This document shows positions 50,132 through 59,920 of a DNA stretch of 64,000 nt, piece by piece (the stretch's first letter is position 1; each line of letters starts with the position of its first letter). The notes under the pieces are model-generated. The model had not been told where the DNA came from and did not search any database. It was given only the letters and a program-made list of their open reading frames with translations. Both the position numbers and the translations under genes were made by a program. The DNA is from Streptomyces sp. DH-12 (lineage in GTDB: Bacteria > Actinomycetota > Actinomycetes > Streptomycetales > Streptomycetaceae). Where the stretch lies: positions 5,982,001 through 6,046,000 of the forward strand of contig NZ_PPFB01000001.1 of NCBI RefSeq assembly GCF_002899455.1, in the 5' to 3' direction.

Positions 50132-51748
50132 TCACTTCTTGCCGAGCAGCTCCTGCACGTCCGCCCGGACCTCGTCCGTGGCCAGGCCGCGGATCGTCAG
50201 CGTGGTCCGGCGGCGCAGCACGTCGTCCACCGTCTCGGCCCACTCGTGGTCCCGGGCCCACACGACCTGCGCCCAGATCTCCGGGGCGTCCGGGTGGATC
50301 CGGCGGGCCAGCGCCGGGTCCTCGTTCGCCAGCCGGGCGATGTCGAACGCCAGCGACCCGTAATGGGTGGCCAGGTGCCGGGCGGTGTCCGCCGCCATGC
50401 GCGGACCGGGCGCCGGGCCGTCCACCAGCAGGCGGTGGGCGACGGCACGCGGGTTGGCCACGCCCGGCAGCGGCACCTTCTTCGGCAGCGCGCCGACCGG
50501 CTCGAAGTCCTCGCCCAGCGGGTGGCCGGGCAGCTCCTGCAGCTTGCGCATCACCGTGCGGCCGATGTGGCGGAACGTGGTCCACTTGCCGCCGGCGACG
50601 GACAGCATCCCGCCCCGGCCCTCGGTGACCACCGTCTCCCGCTTGGCCTTGGCCGTGTCGCCGGGGCCGCCCGGCAGCACCCGCAGACCGGCGAAGGAGT
50701 ACGTGATCAGGTCGCGGTCGAGCTGCTGGTCGCGGATGGAGAACGCGGCCTCGTCGAGTATCTGCGCGACGTCCTTCTCGTCGACCGCGACGTCCGCCGG
50801 GTCGCCCTCGTACTCCTCGTCGGTGGTGCCGAGCAGCAGCATGTCCTCCCAGGGGAGGGCGAAGGTGATCCGGTACTTGTCGATCGGCGTGGCCAGCGCC
50901 GCCTTCCACGGGGAGGTCCGCTTCAGGACCAGGTGCGCGCCCTTCGACAGCCGGATCGACGGGGCGGCGTCCGGGTCCTCCATGCGCCGCAGGTGGTCCA
51001 CCCACGGGCCGGTGGCGTTCAGCACCAGCCGGGCGTTGACGCCGAACTCCTCGCCGGAGAGCCGGTCGCGCAGCTCGGCGCCGGTGACCCGGCCCTTGGT
51101 GAAGCGCAGGCCCGTCACCTCGGCGTGGTTGAGGACGACCGCGCCCGAATCGGCCGCCGCGCGGACCGTCATCAGCGCCATGCGCGCGTCGTTCATCTGG
51201 TCGTCGCCGTACACGGCCACGGCCTTCAGGTTCTCGGTGCGCAGCTCCGGCACGTCCTGCGCGGCCTTCGCCGGCGACAGCAGGTGGCCGACGCCGTCAC
51301 CGAAGGCCGACAGCGCCGAGTAGGCGAACACGCCGGCCCCGAGCTTCGCCGCGCCGTGCGGCCCGCCCTTGTACACGGGGAGGTAGAACGTGAGCGGGTT
51401 CGCCAGGTGGGGGGCCACCTGGCGGGAGACCGCACGGCGCTCGAAGTGGTTCTCCGCCACCAGCTTCACCGCACCGGTCTGCAGGTAGCGCAGACCGCCG
51501 TGGAGCAGCTTGGACGAGGCGGAGGAGGTGGCCCCGGCGAAGTCACCGGCGTCCACCAGAGCCACCCTGAGACCGGACTGCGCGGCGTGCCAGGCGGTGG
51601 AGATGCCCAGGATGCCGCCGCCGATGACGAGAAGGTCGTACGACGCCTTGGAGAGCTGCTCCCGGGTCTCGGCGCGGCTCGGGTTCGGGCCGGACGCCGG
51701 GTGCGTCCCCAGGGCAGGCACGGACTGCTGGGTGGCTTGGGTGGTCAT
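50132..51748 (-). CDS. glpD: Glycerol-3-phosphate dehydrogenase
   Basis: 538 residues from ATG 51748, with GAGGAGTAGAACCGCC before it. FAD-dependent enzyme that oxidises glycerol-3-phosphate to dihydroxyacetone phosphate at the membrane. FAD motif YDLLVIGGGILGISTAWHAA, substrate region LLHGGLRYLQTGAVKLV, and the C-terminal DAO domain with AGGKWTTFRHIGRTVM are present. Last gene of the operon, 7 bp after glpK. Corresponds to gylB of S. coelicolor. Confidence 0.97.
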   Translation of the reverse strand: MTTQATQQSVPALGTHPASGPNPSRAETREQLSKASYDLLVIGGGILGISTAWHAAQSGLRVALVDAGDFAGATSSASSKLLHGGLRYLQTGAVKLVAENHFERRAVSRQVAPHLANPLTFYLPVYKGGPHGAAKLGAGVFAYSALSAFGDGVGHLLSPAKAAQDVPELRTENLKAVAVYGDDQMNDARMALMTVRAAADSGAVVLNHAEVTGLRFTKGRVTGAELRDRLSGEEFGVNARLVLNATGPWVDHLRRMEDPDAAPSIRLSKGAHLVLKRTSPWKAALATPIDKYRITFALPWEDMLLLGTTDEEYEGDPADVAVDEKDVAQILDEAAFSIRDQQLDRDLITYSFAGLRVLPGGPGDTAKAKRETVVTEGRGGMLSVAGGKWTTFRHIGRTVMRKLQELPGHPLGEDFEPVGALPKKVPLPGVANPRAVAHRLLVDGPAPGPRMAADTARHLATHYGSLAFDIARLANEDPALARRIHPDAPEIWAQVVWARDHEWAETVDDVLRRRTTLTIRGLATDEVRADVQELLGKK

Positions 51749-51755
51749 GGCGGTT

Positions 51756-53294
51756 CTACTCCTCGTCCTCGAGCCAGCCCATGGTCCGCTCGACGGCCTT
51801 GAGCCAGCTCTTGTACTCACGGTCGCGGGTGTCCGCGTCCATGCGGGGGGTCCACTCGGCGGCCCGCCGCCAGTTGGCGCGCAGGTCGTCGGTGCTGTTC
51901 CAGAAGCCGACGGCCAGGCCGGCGGCGTAGGCGGCGCCGAGGCAGGTGGTCTCGGCGACCATCGGGCGCACCACGGGGGCGTCCACGAAGTCGGCGAGGG
52001 TCTGCATCAGCAGGTTGTTGGAGGTCATGCCGCCGTCGACCTTGAGGGCGGTGAGCTCCACGCCGGAGTCCTTCGTCATGGCGTCGGCGATCTCCCGCGT
52101 CTGCCAGGCGGTGGCCTCCAGGACGGCGCGCGCGAGGTGCGCCTTGGTCACGTACCGGGTGAGGCCGGCGATCACACCGCGGGCGTCGGAGCGCCAGTAC
52201 GGGGCGAACAGGCCGGAGAAGGCCGGCACGAAGTAGGCGCCGCCGTTGTCCTCGACGGACAGCGCCAGGGTCTCGATCTCGGCGGCGGTGGAGATCAGGC
52301 CCATCTGGTCGCGCATCCACTGCACCAGCGAACCGGTGACGGCGATCGAGCCCTCCAGGGCGTAGACCGGCTTCTGGTCGCCGATCTGGTAGCCGACCGT
52401 GGTCAGCAGGCCGCTGTAGGAGTTGATGAGCTTGTCGCCGGTGTTCATCACCATGAAGGTGCCGGTGCCGTACGTCGACTTGGTCTCGCCCTCGGCGAAG
52501 CAGGTCTGGCCGAACAGCGCCGCCTGCTGGTCGCCCAGGGCGGAGGCCACCGGGATGCCGCCGAGCAGCTCGCCCAGCTTGCCGCCCTTGATCTCGCCGT
52601 ACACCTCGGCGGAGGAGCGGATCTCCGGCAGCATCGGGGTCGGGACGCCGATCGACTCGGCGATCCGCTGGTCCCACTGCATGGTGTGCAGGTTCATCAG
52701 CATGGTGCGGGAGGCATTGGTCACGTCGGTGACGTGCCGGCCGCCGTCCACTCCGCCCGTGAGGTTCCAGATGACCCATGTGTCCATGGTGCCGAAAAGA
52801 ATGTCGCCCGCCTCCGCGCGCTCCTTCAGCCCCTCGACGTTGTCGAGCAGCCAGCGCGCCTTGGGACCGGCGAAGTAGGAGGCCAGGGGCAGGCCGGTCT
52901 CGCGGCGGAAGCGGTCCTGGCCGACGTTGCGGCCGAGTTCCTTGCACAGGGCGTCGGTGCGGGTGTCCTGCCAGACGATGGCGTTGTGGACGGGCTCGCC
53001 GGTGTTCCTGTCCCACAGCACGGTGGTCTCGCGCTGGTTGGTGATGCCGATGGCCTTGATGTCGTCCCGGGTGATGCCGGCCTTGGCGACGGCGCCGGCG
53101 ACCACCTCCTGGACGTTGGCCCAGATCTCGGTGGCGTCGTGCTCCACCCAGCCGGGCTTGGGGAAGATCTGCTCGTGCTCCTTCTGGTCGACGGAGACGA
53201 TGCGCCCGTCGCGGTCGAAGACGATGCAGCGGGAGGAGGTGGTGCCCTGGTCGATGGCGGCGATGAAGGGGCCGGCGGTGTGGGCGTCGGTCAC
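51756..53294 (-). CDS. glpK: Glycerol kinase
   Basis: 512 residues, the normal length. Phosphorylates glycerol to glycerol-3-phosphate. FGGY carbohydrate kinase: AAIDQGTTSSRCIVFD, ITNQRETTVLWD (glycerol-site Arg-Glu), IVWQDTRTD and the C-terminal VDGGMTSNNLLMQTLAD are typical. Corresponds to gylA. It lies 7 bp before glpD and 83 bp after glpF in the glycerol operon controlled by GylR. Confidence 0.98.
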   Translation of the reverse strand: MTDAHTAGPFIAAIDQGTTSSRCIVFDRDGRIVSVDQKEHEQIFPKPGWVEHDATEIWANVQEVVAGAVAKAGITRDDIKAIGITNQRETTVLWDRNTGEPVHNAIVWQDTRTDALCKELGRNVGQDRFRRETGLPLASYFAGPKARWLLDNVEGLKERAEAGDILFGTMDTWVIWNLTGGVDGGRHVTDVTNASRTMLMNLHTMQWDQRIAESIGVPTPMLPEIRSSAEVYGEIKGGKLGELLGGIPVASALGDQQAALFGQTCFAEGETKSTYGTGTFMVMNTGDKLINSYSGLLTTVGYQIGDQKPVYALEGSIAVTGSLVQWMRDQMGLISTAAEIETLALSVEDNGGAYFVPAFSGLFAPYWRSDARGVIAGLTRYVTKAHLARAVLEATAWQTREIADAMTKDSGVELTALKVDGGMTSNNLLMQTLADFVDAPVVRPMVAETTCLGAAYAAGLAVGFWNSTDDLRANWRRAAEWTPRMDADTRDREYKSWLKAVERTMGWLEDEE

Positions 53295-53377
53295 GGTGTG
53301 CTCCTGGGAGTTCCTTGGTTACGGGGCAGGGAGTACGGCGCTTCTACAACGATCGCGGGGAAAGGCGATCGGGTCAC

Positions 53378-54172
53378 CTAGGCGAAGGCGAGGTTGTAGA
53401 CGCCGGCCGCGAGGGCGCCGCCGATCAGCGGACCGGCCACCGGGACCCAGGCGTACGACCAGTCGGAGCCGCCCTTGTTGGGCAGCGGCAGCAGGGCGTG
53501 GACGATACGGGGGCCGAGGTCGCGGGCGGGGTTGATGGCGTAACCGGTCGGGCCGCCCAGCGACAGGCCGATCGAGACCACCACGAGCGCCGTGATCAGG
53601 CCGCCGAGCACGCCGAGGCCGTTGCCCGCGTCGTTCAGGCCCTGGGTGAGGATGGCGAGCAGCAGCACGAAGGTGCCGATGATCTCCGTGGTGAGGTTCT
53701 GCACCGTGTGACGGATCTCCGGGCCGGTGGAGAAGACGCCGAGCACCGGGCCGGCGCCCTTCTCCTGGGCCTCGACGGCCTTGGCGGCGGTCGTCTGGGC
53801 GCCCGGCCCGCCGACGATCTCCTTATCGGTGAGGTGGGCCTGGAACTGGCCGTAGTAGGCGAGCCACACCAGCGTGGCGCCGATCATCGCGCCGAGCATC
53901 TGCGCGGCGAAGTAGTTCGGGACGTCCGCCCACGCGCCGTCCTTGATGGCGAGCGCCAGGGTCACGGCCGGATTCAGGTGGGCGCCGGAGAGCGGGCCCG
54001 ATATGTAGACCGCCGTCATGACGGCGAAGCCCCAGCCGAAGGCGATGGCGAGCCAGCCGGCGTTACGGGCCTTGGAGGCCTTGAGCGTCACGGCGGCGCA
54101 CACACCGCCGCCGAGCAGGATGAGTATGGCGGTCCCTATGGTCTCGCCGATGAAGATGTCGGAGCTGGACAC
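53378..54172 (-). CDS. glpF: Glycerol facilitator (MIP/aquaporin family)
   Basis: 264 residues from GTG 54172, with AAAGGAGTCGCGG upstream. Six spans and two half-helices with the NPA boxes: HLNPAVTLAL and YAINPARDLGPR. The second box is followed by Arg, and the Asp after NPAR (D in NPARDLGPR) marks the aquaglyceroporin type, so glycerol passes. First gene of glpF-glpK-glpD. The GylR-like site 54298-54316 lies in its promoter. Confidence 0.97.
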   Translation of the reverse strand: MSSSDIFIGETIGTAILILLGGGVCAAVTLKASKARNAGWLAIAFGWGFAVMTAVYISGPLSGAHLNPAVTLALAIKDGAWADVPNYFAAQMLGAMIGATLVWLAYYGQFQAHLTDKEIVGGPGAQTTAAKAVEAQEKGAGPVLGVFSTGPEIRHTVQNLTTEIIGTFVLLLAILTQGLNDAGNGLGVLGGLITALVVVSIGLSLGGPTGYAINPARDLGPRIVHALLPLPNKGGSDWSYAWVPVAGPLIGGALAAGVYNLAFA

Positions 54173-54297
54173 CCGCGACTCCTTTGTCCTTCGTCCAGGG
54201 TGCCGACCCCCGGGTCCCTCCGGGGATGGGCGCCCTCAGGGGTGAGAGCGTTGCCGGCCCTTGGCGTTGTCCCACTCTAGCGCGTATTGCCGGTAGG

Positions 54298-54316
54298 TGT
54301 TCGACAATGCCGACCG
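54298..54316. promoter_or_regulatory. GylR-type operator before glpF
   Basis: TGTTCGACA-A-TGCCGACCG is a degenerate copy of the perfect gylR palindrome at 55330-55348. It lies about 125 bp upstream of the glpF start, consistent with GylR control of the operon. Confidence 0.65.
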
Positions 54317-54512
54317 ATGGACGGGAGTCTTGCCCGGCACCGGAGATGCGTCAAGAGTCTCGGTTGCCGAAAATGCGATCGTTACTGATCGCCGGGGCGG
54401 CCGGGGCGGACCGGTGGCTGTGTGCCCCTGTCCGCGCGCATGTCTGTGCCCCGGCCCGCCCGCGGGGCGTCCGGGTGCTGTGCGGTTCCGTGTCCGGTGC
54501 GCGCCCGCCCGC

Positions 54513-55277
54513 TCAGAAGCGTCCGGCGCCCAGGTCCCGCGACACCGCGCGGGCGCAGTCCCGCACCGCCGCGATCAGCTCGGGCCGCAGCTCGCCGTCC
54601 TTGCGCAGCCGCTCCACCGCCCCCGTGATGCCGACCGCCCCGACCGGCATGCGCCGCCGGTCGTGGATGGGCGCGGCGAGCGAGGCCACGCCCTCCCAGG
54701 TCTCCTCCACGTCCGCGGCGTAACCCCGCGCGCGGGTGAGGTCGAGGATCTGCTCGAAGGCGCCGACGTCGCACACCGTGCGGTCGGTGAACGCCTTGCG
54801 GTCGGCCTCCAGGGCCTCGCTGTGCGCGACCGGGTCGTAGGCGGACAGGACCTTGCCGAGGGCCGTGGAGTGCAGCGGCTGCATCGCGCCGATCTCCAGC
54901 ACCTGCCGGCTGTCGTCGGGCCGGAAGACGTGGTGCACGATGAGCACGCCCTGCTGGTGCAGCACCCCGAGGTAGACGCTCTCGCCGCTGGAGCGGGCCA
55001 GGTCGTCCGTCCACACCAGGGCGCGGGCCCGCAGCTCGTGGACGTCCAGGTAGGTGGTGCCCAGGCGCAGCAGCTCGGCGCCCAGCTGGTAACGGCCGGA
55101 CGCCTCGTCCTGCTCGACGAACCCCTCCTGCTGGAGGGTGCGCAGGATGCCGTGGGCGGTGCCCTTGGCCAGGCCCAGCGAGGAGGCGATGTCCGAGAGG
55201 CCGAGCCGTCGCTCGCCGCCCGCGAGCAGGCGCAGCATCGCTGCCGCCCGTTCGAGCGACTGGATGTTCCGTGCCAT
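54513..55277 (-). CDS. gylR: IclR-family repressor of the glycerol operon
   Basis: 254 residues, as for GylR. The IclR winged helix reads RRLGLSDIASSLGLAKGTAHGILRTLQQEGFVEQD and the ligand domain follows with LGTTYLDVHELRARAL, STALGKVLSAYDP and the catalytic-like GYAADVEETWEGVASLAAPI. In S. coelicolor GylR represses the glycerol operon and itself and is released by glycerol or glycerol-3-phosphate. A perfect palindrome 53 bp upstream suggests autoregulation. It lies next to its operon, transcribed in the same direction from its own promoter. Confidence 0.97.
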   Translation of the reverse strand: MARNIQSLERAAAMLRLLAGGERRLGLSDIASSLGLAKGTAHGILRTLQQEGFVEQDEASGRYQLGAELLRLGTTYLDVHELRARALVWTDDLARSSGESVYLGVLHQQGVLIVHHVFRPDDSRQVLEIGAMQPLHSTALGKVLSAYDPVAHSEALEADRKAFTDRTVCDVGAFEQILDLTRARGYAADVEETWEGVASLAAPIHDRRRMPVGAVGITGAVERLRKDGELRPELIAAVRDCARAVSRDLGAGRF

Positions 55278-55329
55278 CGCCGTACTGCCTCCGTCCCCTA
55301 CGAGCGCCGACTCACGACGTCGCTGCCGC

Positions 55330-55348
55330 TGTTCGGCAATGCCGAACA
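55330..55348. promoter_or_regulatory. Perfect 19-bp GylR operator upstream of gylR
   Basis: TGTTCGGCA-A-TGCCGAACA has perfect 9-base arms around one base, 53 bp before the gylR start. The related site before glpF supports its role. Confidence 0.8.
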
Positions 55349-55576
55349 CTACCGGTCGATGCCGACCTCTCGCTAATGGTCGGCCAAGATCGGCCGGGTT
55401 CTCCCCGCCCCGGCCGTCGCCCTCCGGCCATCTTCGTCCGGCCCGTGGACGTCCCCGACGCCAGGGAGCGGTCCCGGATACCCTGACGGCGTGCGCCCTG
55501 CCGGGGAAGCTCGAACAGGTGGCTTTTCCGGGCAGCCGCAAAGCCGACAGCCGTCGCACCTGAGGGAGCCCCTTTC

Positions 55577-58500
55577 ATGGCCTCGTTGCCGCTGACCCCT
55601 TCCGCCGACAGCCGGACCCGCGTGTCCGCGCTCCGTGAGGCCCTGGCCACCCGTGTGGTGGTCGCCGACGGAGCGATGGGCACCATGCTCCAGGCCCAGG
55701 ACCCGACTCTCGAGGACTTCCAGAACCTCGAGGGCTGCAACGAGATCCTGAACCTGACCCGCCCCGACATCGTCCGGTCGGTCCATTCCGAGTACTTCGG
55801 CGCGGGCGTGGACTGCGTGGAGACCAACACGTTCGGCGCCAACCTCACCGCTTTGGGCGAGTACGACATCCCCGAGCGCGTCCTCGAGCTGTCCGAGGCG
55901 GGCGCCCGCATCGCCCGCGAGACGGCGGACGAGTTCACCGGCCGCGACGGCCGGCCGCGCTGGGTGCTGGGCTCCATGGGTCCGGGCACCAAGCTGCCCA
56001 CCCTCGGCCACACCACCTTCGGCGCCATCCGCGACGCCTACCAGCAGAACGCGGAGGGCCTGCTCGCCGGCGGCGCCGACGCGCTGCTGGTGGAGACCAC
56101 CCAGGACCTGCTGCAGACCAAGGCCTCCGTCATCGCCGCCCGCCGCGCCATGAAGGCCGTCGGCCTCGAGGTCCCGCTGATCGTGTCGGTCACGGTGGAG
56201 ACCACCGGCACGATGCTGCTCGGCTCCGAGATCGGCGCGGCCCTGACCGCGCTGGAGCCGCTCGGCATCGACATGGTCGGCCTGAACTGCGCGACCGGCC
56301 CCGCCGAGATGAGCGAGCACCTGCGCTACCTCGCCCGGCACTCCCGCGTCCCGCTGTCGTGCATGCCGAACGCGGGCCTGCCCGAGCTGACCAAGGACGG
56401 CGCCCACTACCCGCTGACGGCGCCCGAGCTGGCGGACGCGCAGGAGACGTTCGTGCAGGAGTACGGGCTGTCGCTGGTGGGCGGCTGCTGCGGCACCACC
56501 CCTGAGCACCTGCGGCAGCTGGTGGAGCGCGTGCGGGACCTGGCCCCCGCGGAGCGCGACCCCCGTCCCGAGCCGGGTGCGGCGTCGCTGTACCAGTCGG
56601 TGCCGTTCCGTCAGGACACCTCCTACCTGGCGATCGGTGAGCGGACGAACGCCAACGGGTCGAAGAAGTTCCGTGAGGCCATGCTGGAGGGCCGCTGGGA
56701 CGACTGCGTGGAGATGGCCCGGGACCAGATCCGCGAGGGCGCGCACATGCTCGACCTGTGCGTGGACTATGTGGGCCGGGACGGCGTGGCCGACATGGAG
56801 GAGCTGGCGGGCCGGTTCGCGACCGCCTCCACGCTGCCGGTCGTGCTGGACTCCACCGAGGTGGACGTGATCCGGGCGGGCCTGGAGAAGCTCGGCGGCC
56901 GTGCGGTGATCAACTCGGTGAACTACGAGGACGGCGACGGTCCCGAGTCCCGCTTCGCGCGGGTGACCGAGCTGGCACGGGAGCACGGTGCGGCGCTGAT
57001 CGCGCTGACGATCGACGAGGAGGGGCAGGCGCGCACGGCGGAGAAGAAGGTCGAGATCGCCGAACGCCTGATCGCGGACCTGACCGGGAACTGGGGCATC
57101 CGCGAGGAGGACATCCTCGTCGACTGCCTGACGTTCACGATCTGCACGGGGCAGGAGGAGTCCCGCAAGGACGGCGTGGCCACGATCGAGGGCATCCGCG
57201 AGCTGAAGCGCCGCCACCCGGACGTGCAGACCACGCTGGGTCTGTCGAACATCTCCTTCGGTCTGAACCCGGCCGCCCGCATCCTGCTGAACTCCGTCTT
57301 CCTCGACGAGTGCGTGAAGGCGGGCCTGGACTCGGCGATCGTGCACGCGAGCAAGATCCTCCCCATCGCCCGGTTCAGTGAGGAAGAGGTGCGGACCGCC
57401 CTCGACCTGATCTACGACCGCCGCCGTGAGGGCTACGACCCGCTGCAGAAGCTCATGCAGCTCTTCGAGGGCGCGACGGCGAAGTCGCTCAAGGCGGGCA
57501 AGGCCGAGGAGCTGGCCGCGCTGCCGCTGGACGAGCGTCTCAAGCGCCGCATCATCGACGGCGAACGCAACGGTCTGGAGGCCGATCTCGACGAGGCGCT
57601 GCAGACGCGCAAGGCCCTCGACATCGTCAACGACACCCTGCTGGACGGCATGAAGGTGGTCGGCGAGCTGTTCGGCTCCGGGCAGATGCAGCTGCCGTTC
57701 GTGCTCCAGTCCGCCGAGGTCATGAAGAACGCGGTCGCCCACCTCGAGCCGCACATGGAGAAGACCGACGAGGCCGGCAAGGGCACGATCGTGCTGGCCA
57801 CGGTGCGCGGCGACGTCCACGACATCGGCAAGAACCTGGTCGACATCATCCTGTCGAACAACGGCTACAACGTCGTCAACCTCGGCATCAAGCAGCCCGT
57901 CTCCGCGATCCTGGAGGCCGCCGACGAGCACAAGGCCGACGTGATCGGCATGTCGGGTCTGCTGGTGAAGTCCACGGTGATCATGAAGGAGAACCTGGAG
58001 GAGCTCAACCAGCGGGGTCTGGCCGCCGACTACCCGGTCATCCTGGGCGGCGCCGCCCTCACCCGCGCCTACGTCGAGCAGGACCTGCACGAGATCTACC
58101 AGGGCGAGGTCCGCTACGCCCGCGACGCCTTCGAGGGCCTGCGCCTGATGGACGCCCTCATCGGCATCAAGCGCGGCGTGCCCGGCGCGAAGCTGCCCGA
58201 GCTGAGGCAGCGCCGGGTCCGCGCGGCCGCCGTCGAGATCGACGAGCGGCCCGAAGAGGGCAGCGTGCGCTCCGACGTGGCCACCGACAACCCGGTCCCG
58301 GAGCCGCCGTTCTGGGGCACCCGTGTGATCAAGGGCATCCAGCTCAAGGAGTACGCGTCCTGGCTCGACGAGGGCGCGCTGTTCAAGGGCCAGTGGGGTC
58401 TGAAGCAGGCCCGCACCGGTGAGGGCCCCACCTACGAGGAGCTGGTGGAGACCGAGGGCCGGCCGCGACTGCGCGGTCTGCTGGACCGGCTGCAGACGGA

Positions 58501-59089
58501 GAACCTGCTGGAGGCGGCCGTGGTCTACGGCTACTTCCCCTGCGTCTCCAAGGACGACGACCTGATCGTCCTGGACGAGGAGGGCAACGAGCGCACCCGC
58601 TTCACCTTCCCCCGCCAGCGCCGCGGCCGCCGGCTGTGCCTGGCCGACTTCTTCCGCCCGGAGGAGTCCGGCGAGAAGGACGTCGTCGGCTTCCAGGTCG
58701 TCACCGTCGGCTCCCGCATCGGCGAGGAGACCGCCCGGCTGTTCGAGGCCGACGCCTACCGCGACTACCTCGAACTCCACGGCCTGTCCGTCCAGCTCGC
58801 CGAAGCCCTCGCCGAGTACTGGCACGCCCGCGTCCGCTCCGAGCTCGGCTTCGCCGGCGAGGACCCCGCCGCCATGGAGGACATGTTCGCCCTGAAGTAC
58901 CGGGGCGCCCGCTTCTCCCTCGGCTACGGCGCCTGCCCCGACCTGGAGGACCGCGCCAAGATCGCGGACCTGCTCCAGCCGGAACGCATCGGCGTCCAGC
59001 TCTCCGAGGAGTTCCAGCTCCACCCCGAGCAGTCCACGGACGCCATCGTGATCCACCACCCGGAGGCGAAGTACTTCAACGCCCGCTGA
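55577..59089 (+). CDS. metH: Cobalamin-dependent methionine synthase
   Basis: 1170 residues. Transfers methyl from methyltetrahydrofolate to homocysteine through methylcobalamin. Order: homocysteine domain with zinc ligands C238 (GLNCATGP), C304 and C305 (GGCCGTTPEH); pterin domain (about 345-620, GERTNANGSKKF); cap domain (about 640-735); B12 domain with the cobalt ligand H748 in DVHDIGKNLV; and the SAM activation domain (about 920-1165, including YFPCVSKDDD and YHARVRSELG-like segments). It is full-length. The upstream 300 bp contain no B12 riboswitch I recognise. Rightward, divergent from gylR. Confidence 0.98.
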   Translation: MASLPLTPSADSRTRVSALREALATRVVVADGAMGTMLQAQDPTLEDFQNLEGCNEILNLTRPDIVRSVHSEYFGAGVDCVETNTFGANLTALGEYDIPERVLELSEAGARIARETADEFTGRDGRPRWVLGSMGPGTKLPTLGHTTFGAIRDAYQQNAEGLLAGGADALLVETTQDLLQTKASVIAARRAMKAVGLEVPLIVSVTVETTGTMLLGSEIGAALTALEPLGIDMVGLNCATGPAEMSEHLRYLARHSRVPLSCMPNAGLPELTKDGAHYPLTAPELADAQETFVQEYGLSLVGGCCGTTPEHLRQLVERVRDLAPAERDPRPEPGAASLYQSVPFRQDTSYLAIGERTNANGSKKFREAMLEGRWDDCVEMARDQIREGAHMLDLCVDYVGRDGVADMEELAGRFATASTLPVVLDSTEVDVIRAGLEKLGGRAVINSVNYEDGDGPESRFARVTELAREHGAALIALTIDEEGQARTAEKKVEIAERLIADLTGNWGIREEDILVDCLTFTICTGQEESRKDGVATIEGIRELKRRHPDVQTTLGLSNISFGLNPAARILLNSVFLDECVKAGLDSAIVHASKILPIARFSEEEVRTALDLIYDRRREGYDPLQKLMQLFEGATAKSLKAGKAEELAALPLDERLKRRIIDGERNGLEADLDEALQTRKALDIVNDTLLDGMKVVGELFGSGQMQLPFVLQSAEVMKNAVAHLEPHMEKTDEAGKGTIVLATVRGDVHDIGKNLVDIILSNNGYNVVNLGIKQPVSAILEAADEHKADVIGMSGLLVKSTVIMKENLEELNQRGLAADYPVILGGAALTRAYVEQDLHEIYQGEVRYARDAFEGLRLMDALIGIKRGVPGAKLPELRQRRVRAAAVEIDERPEEGSVRSDVATDNPVPEPPFWGTRVIKGIQLKEYASWLDEGALFKGQWGLKQARTGEGPTYEELVETEGRPRLRGLLDRLQTENLLEAAVVYGYFPCVSKDDDLIVLDEEGNERTRFTFPRQRRGRRLCLADFFRPEESGEKDVVGFQVVTVGSRIGEETARLFEADAYRDYLELHGLSVQLAEALAEYWHARVRSELGFAGEDPAAMEDMFALKYRGARFSLGYGACPDLEDRAKIADLLQPERIGVQLSEEFQLHPEQSTDAIVIHHPEAKYFNAR

Positions 59090-59164
59090 GCGGTCCGGCC
59101 GCCGGCTCCGGCGGTCGCATCAGGCACTTCCGGCGCGCACGACGTACACTGGTCGGTCCACTGC

Positions 59165-59193
59165 AGGCCGGTTCCCCTCGTGGGAACCGGCCT
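59165..59193. terminator. Perfect hairpin between metH and the HAD gene
   Basis: AGGCCGGTTCCC pairs perfectly with GGGAACCGGCCT around a 5-base loop, 75 bp past metH and 25 bp before the HAD start. Terminator or leader hairpin. Confidence 0.65.
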
Positions 59194-59218
59194 GATCGTC
59201 CCTATAGGAGGTATGTGG

Positions 59219-59920
59219 ATGACCAGTACGGTCCCCGCGCTCGGAACCCGTACGGCCGAAGGCTCGGCCCTCCAGGCCGTGCTCCTCGACATGGACGGCA
59301 CCCTGGTGGACACCGAGGGCTTCTGGTGGGACGTCGAGACGGAGGTCTTCGCCTCCCTCGGACACACCCTCGACGACGCCTGGCGCCACATCGTGGTCGG
59401 CGGCCCCATGGCCCGCAGCGCGGGGTTCCTCATCGAGGCGACCGGGGCCGACATCGGCCTCGACGAACTCACGGTGCTGCTCAACGACGCCTTCGAGAGC
59501 CGCATCGACCACAACCTGCCGCTGATGCCGGGGGCCGCGCGCCTGCTCGCCGAGCTGGCCGAGCACGAGATCCCGACGGCGCTCGTCTCCGCCTCCCACC
59601 GGCGCATCATCGACCGGGTGCTGCCCGTCCTGGGCCCCGAGCACTTCGCCCTGTCCGTCGCGGGCGACGAGGTGCCGCGCACCAAGCCGCACCCCGACCC
59701 CTACCTCGCGGCGGCCGCCGGGCTCGGCGCCGACCCCGTGCGCTGCGCGGTCGTCGAGGACACGGTCACCGGCGTCACCGCCGCCGAGGCCGCCGGCTGC
59801 CAGGTCGTCGTGGTGCCGTCCGTGGGCCCGATCACCCCGGCCGCCCGGCGCACGATCGTCCCCTCGCTCCACGTGGTGGACCTGCCGTTCCTGCGCGGTC
59901 TGATGACGGACCTGCGCTAG
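59219..59920 (+). CDS. HAD-superfamily phosphatase (beta-phosphoglucomutase-like)
   Basis: 233 residues from ATG 59219, which lies 7 bases after AGGAGG; ATG 59213 is only 1 base after it. HAD motif I is LLDMDGTLVDTEGFW, motif II SAS in ALVSASH, motif III TKPHPDPYL and motif IV VVEDTVTGVTAA. The helical cap is of the subclass that dephosphorylates sugar phosphates or small phosphates. Follows metH, separated by the hairpin. Substrate unknown. Confidence 0.94.
   Translation: MTSTVPALGTRTAEGSALQAVLLDMDGTLVDTEGFWWDVETEVFASLGHTLDDAWRHIVVGGPMARSAGFLIEATGADIGLDELTVLLNDAFESRIDHNLPLMPGAARLLAELAEHEIPTALVSASHRRIIDRVLPVLGPEHFALSVAGDEVPRTKPHPDPYLAAAAGLGADPVRCAVVEDTVTGVTAAEAAGCQVVVVPSVGPITPAARRTIVPSLHVVDLPFLRGLMTDLR

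Noticed and set aside
55278..55576. Cobalamin or SAM/SAH riboswitch upstream of metH
   Set aside because: I looked for the B12-box and SAH/SAM conserved elements and found none; only the gylR operator is evident. A covariance-model search would settle it.
55373..59059. A very long open frame (about 1200 codons) antisense to metH
   Set aside because: It follows from GC-rich codon bias on the opposite strand; its composition (His/Gln/Val/Arg-rich) fits no protein family, and metH is intact and certain.
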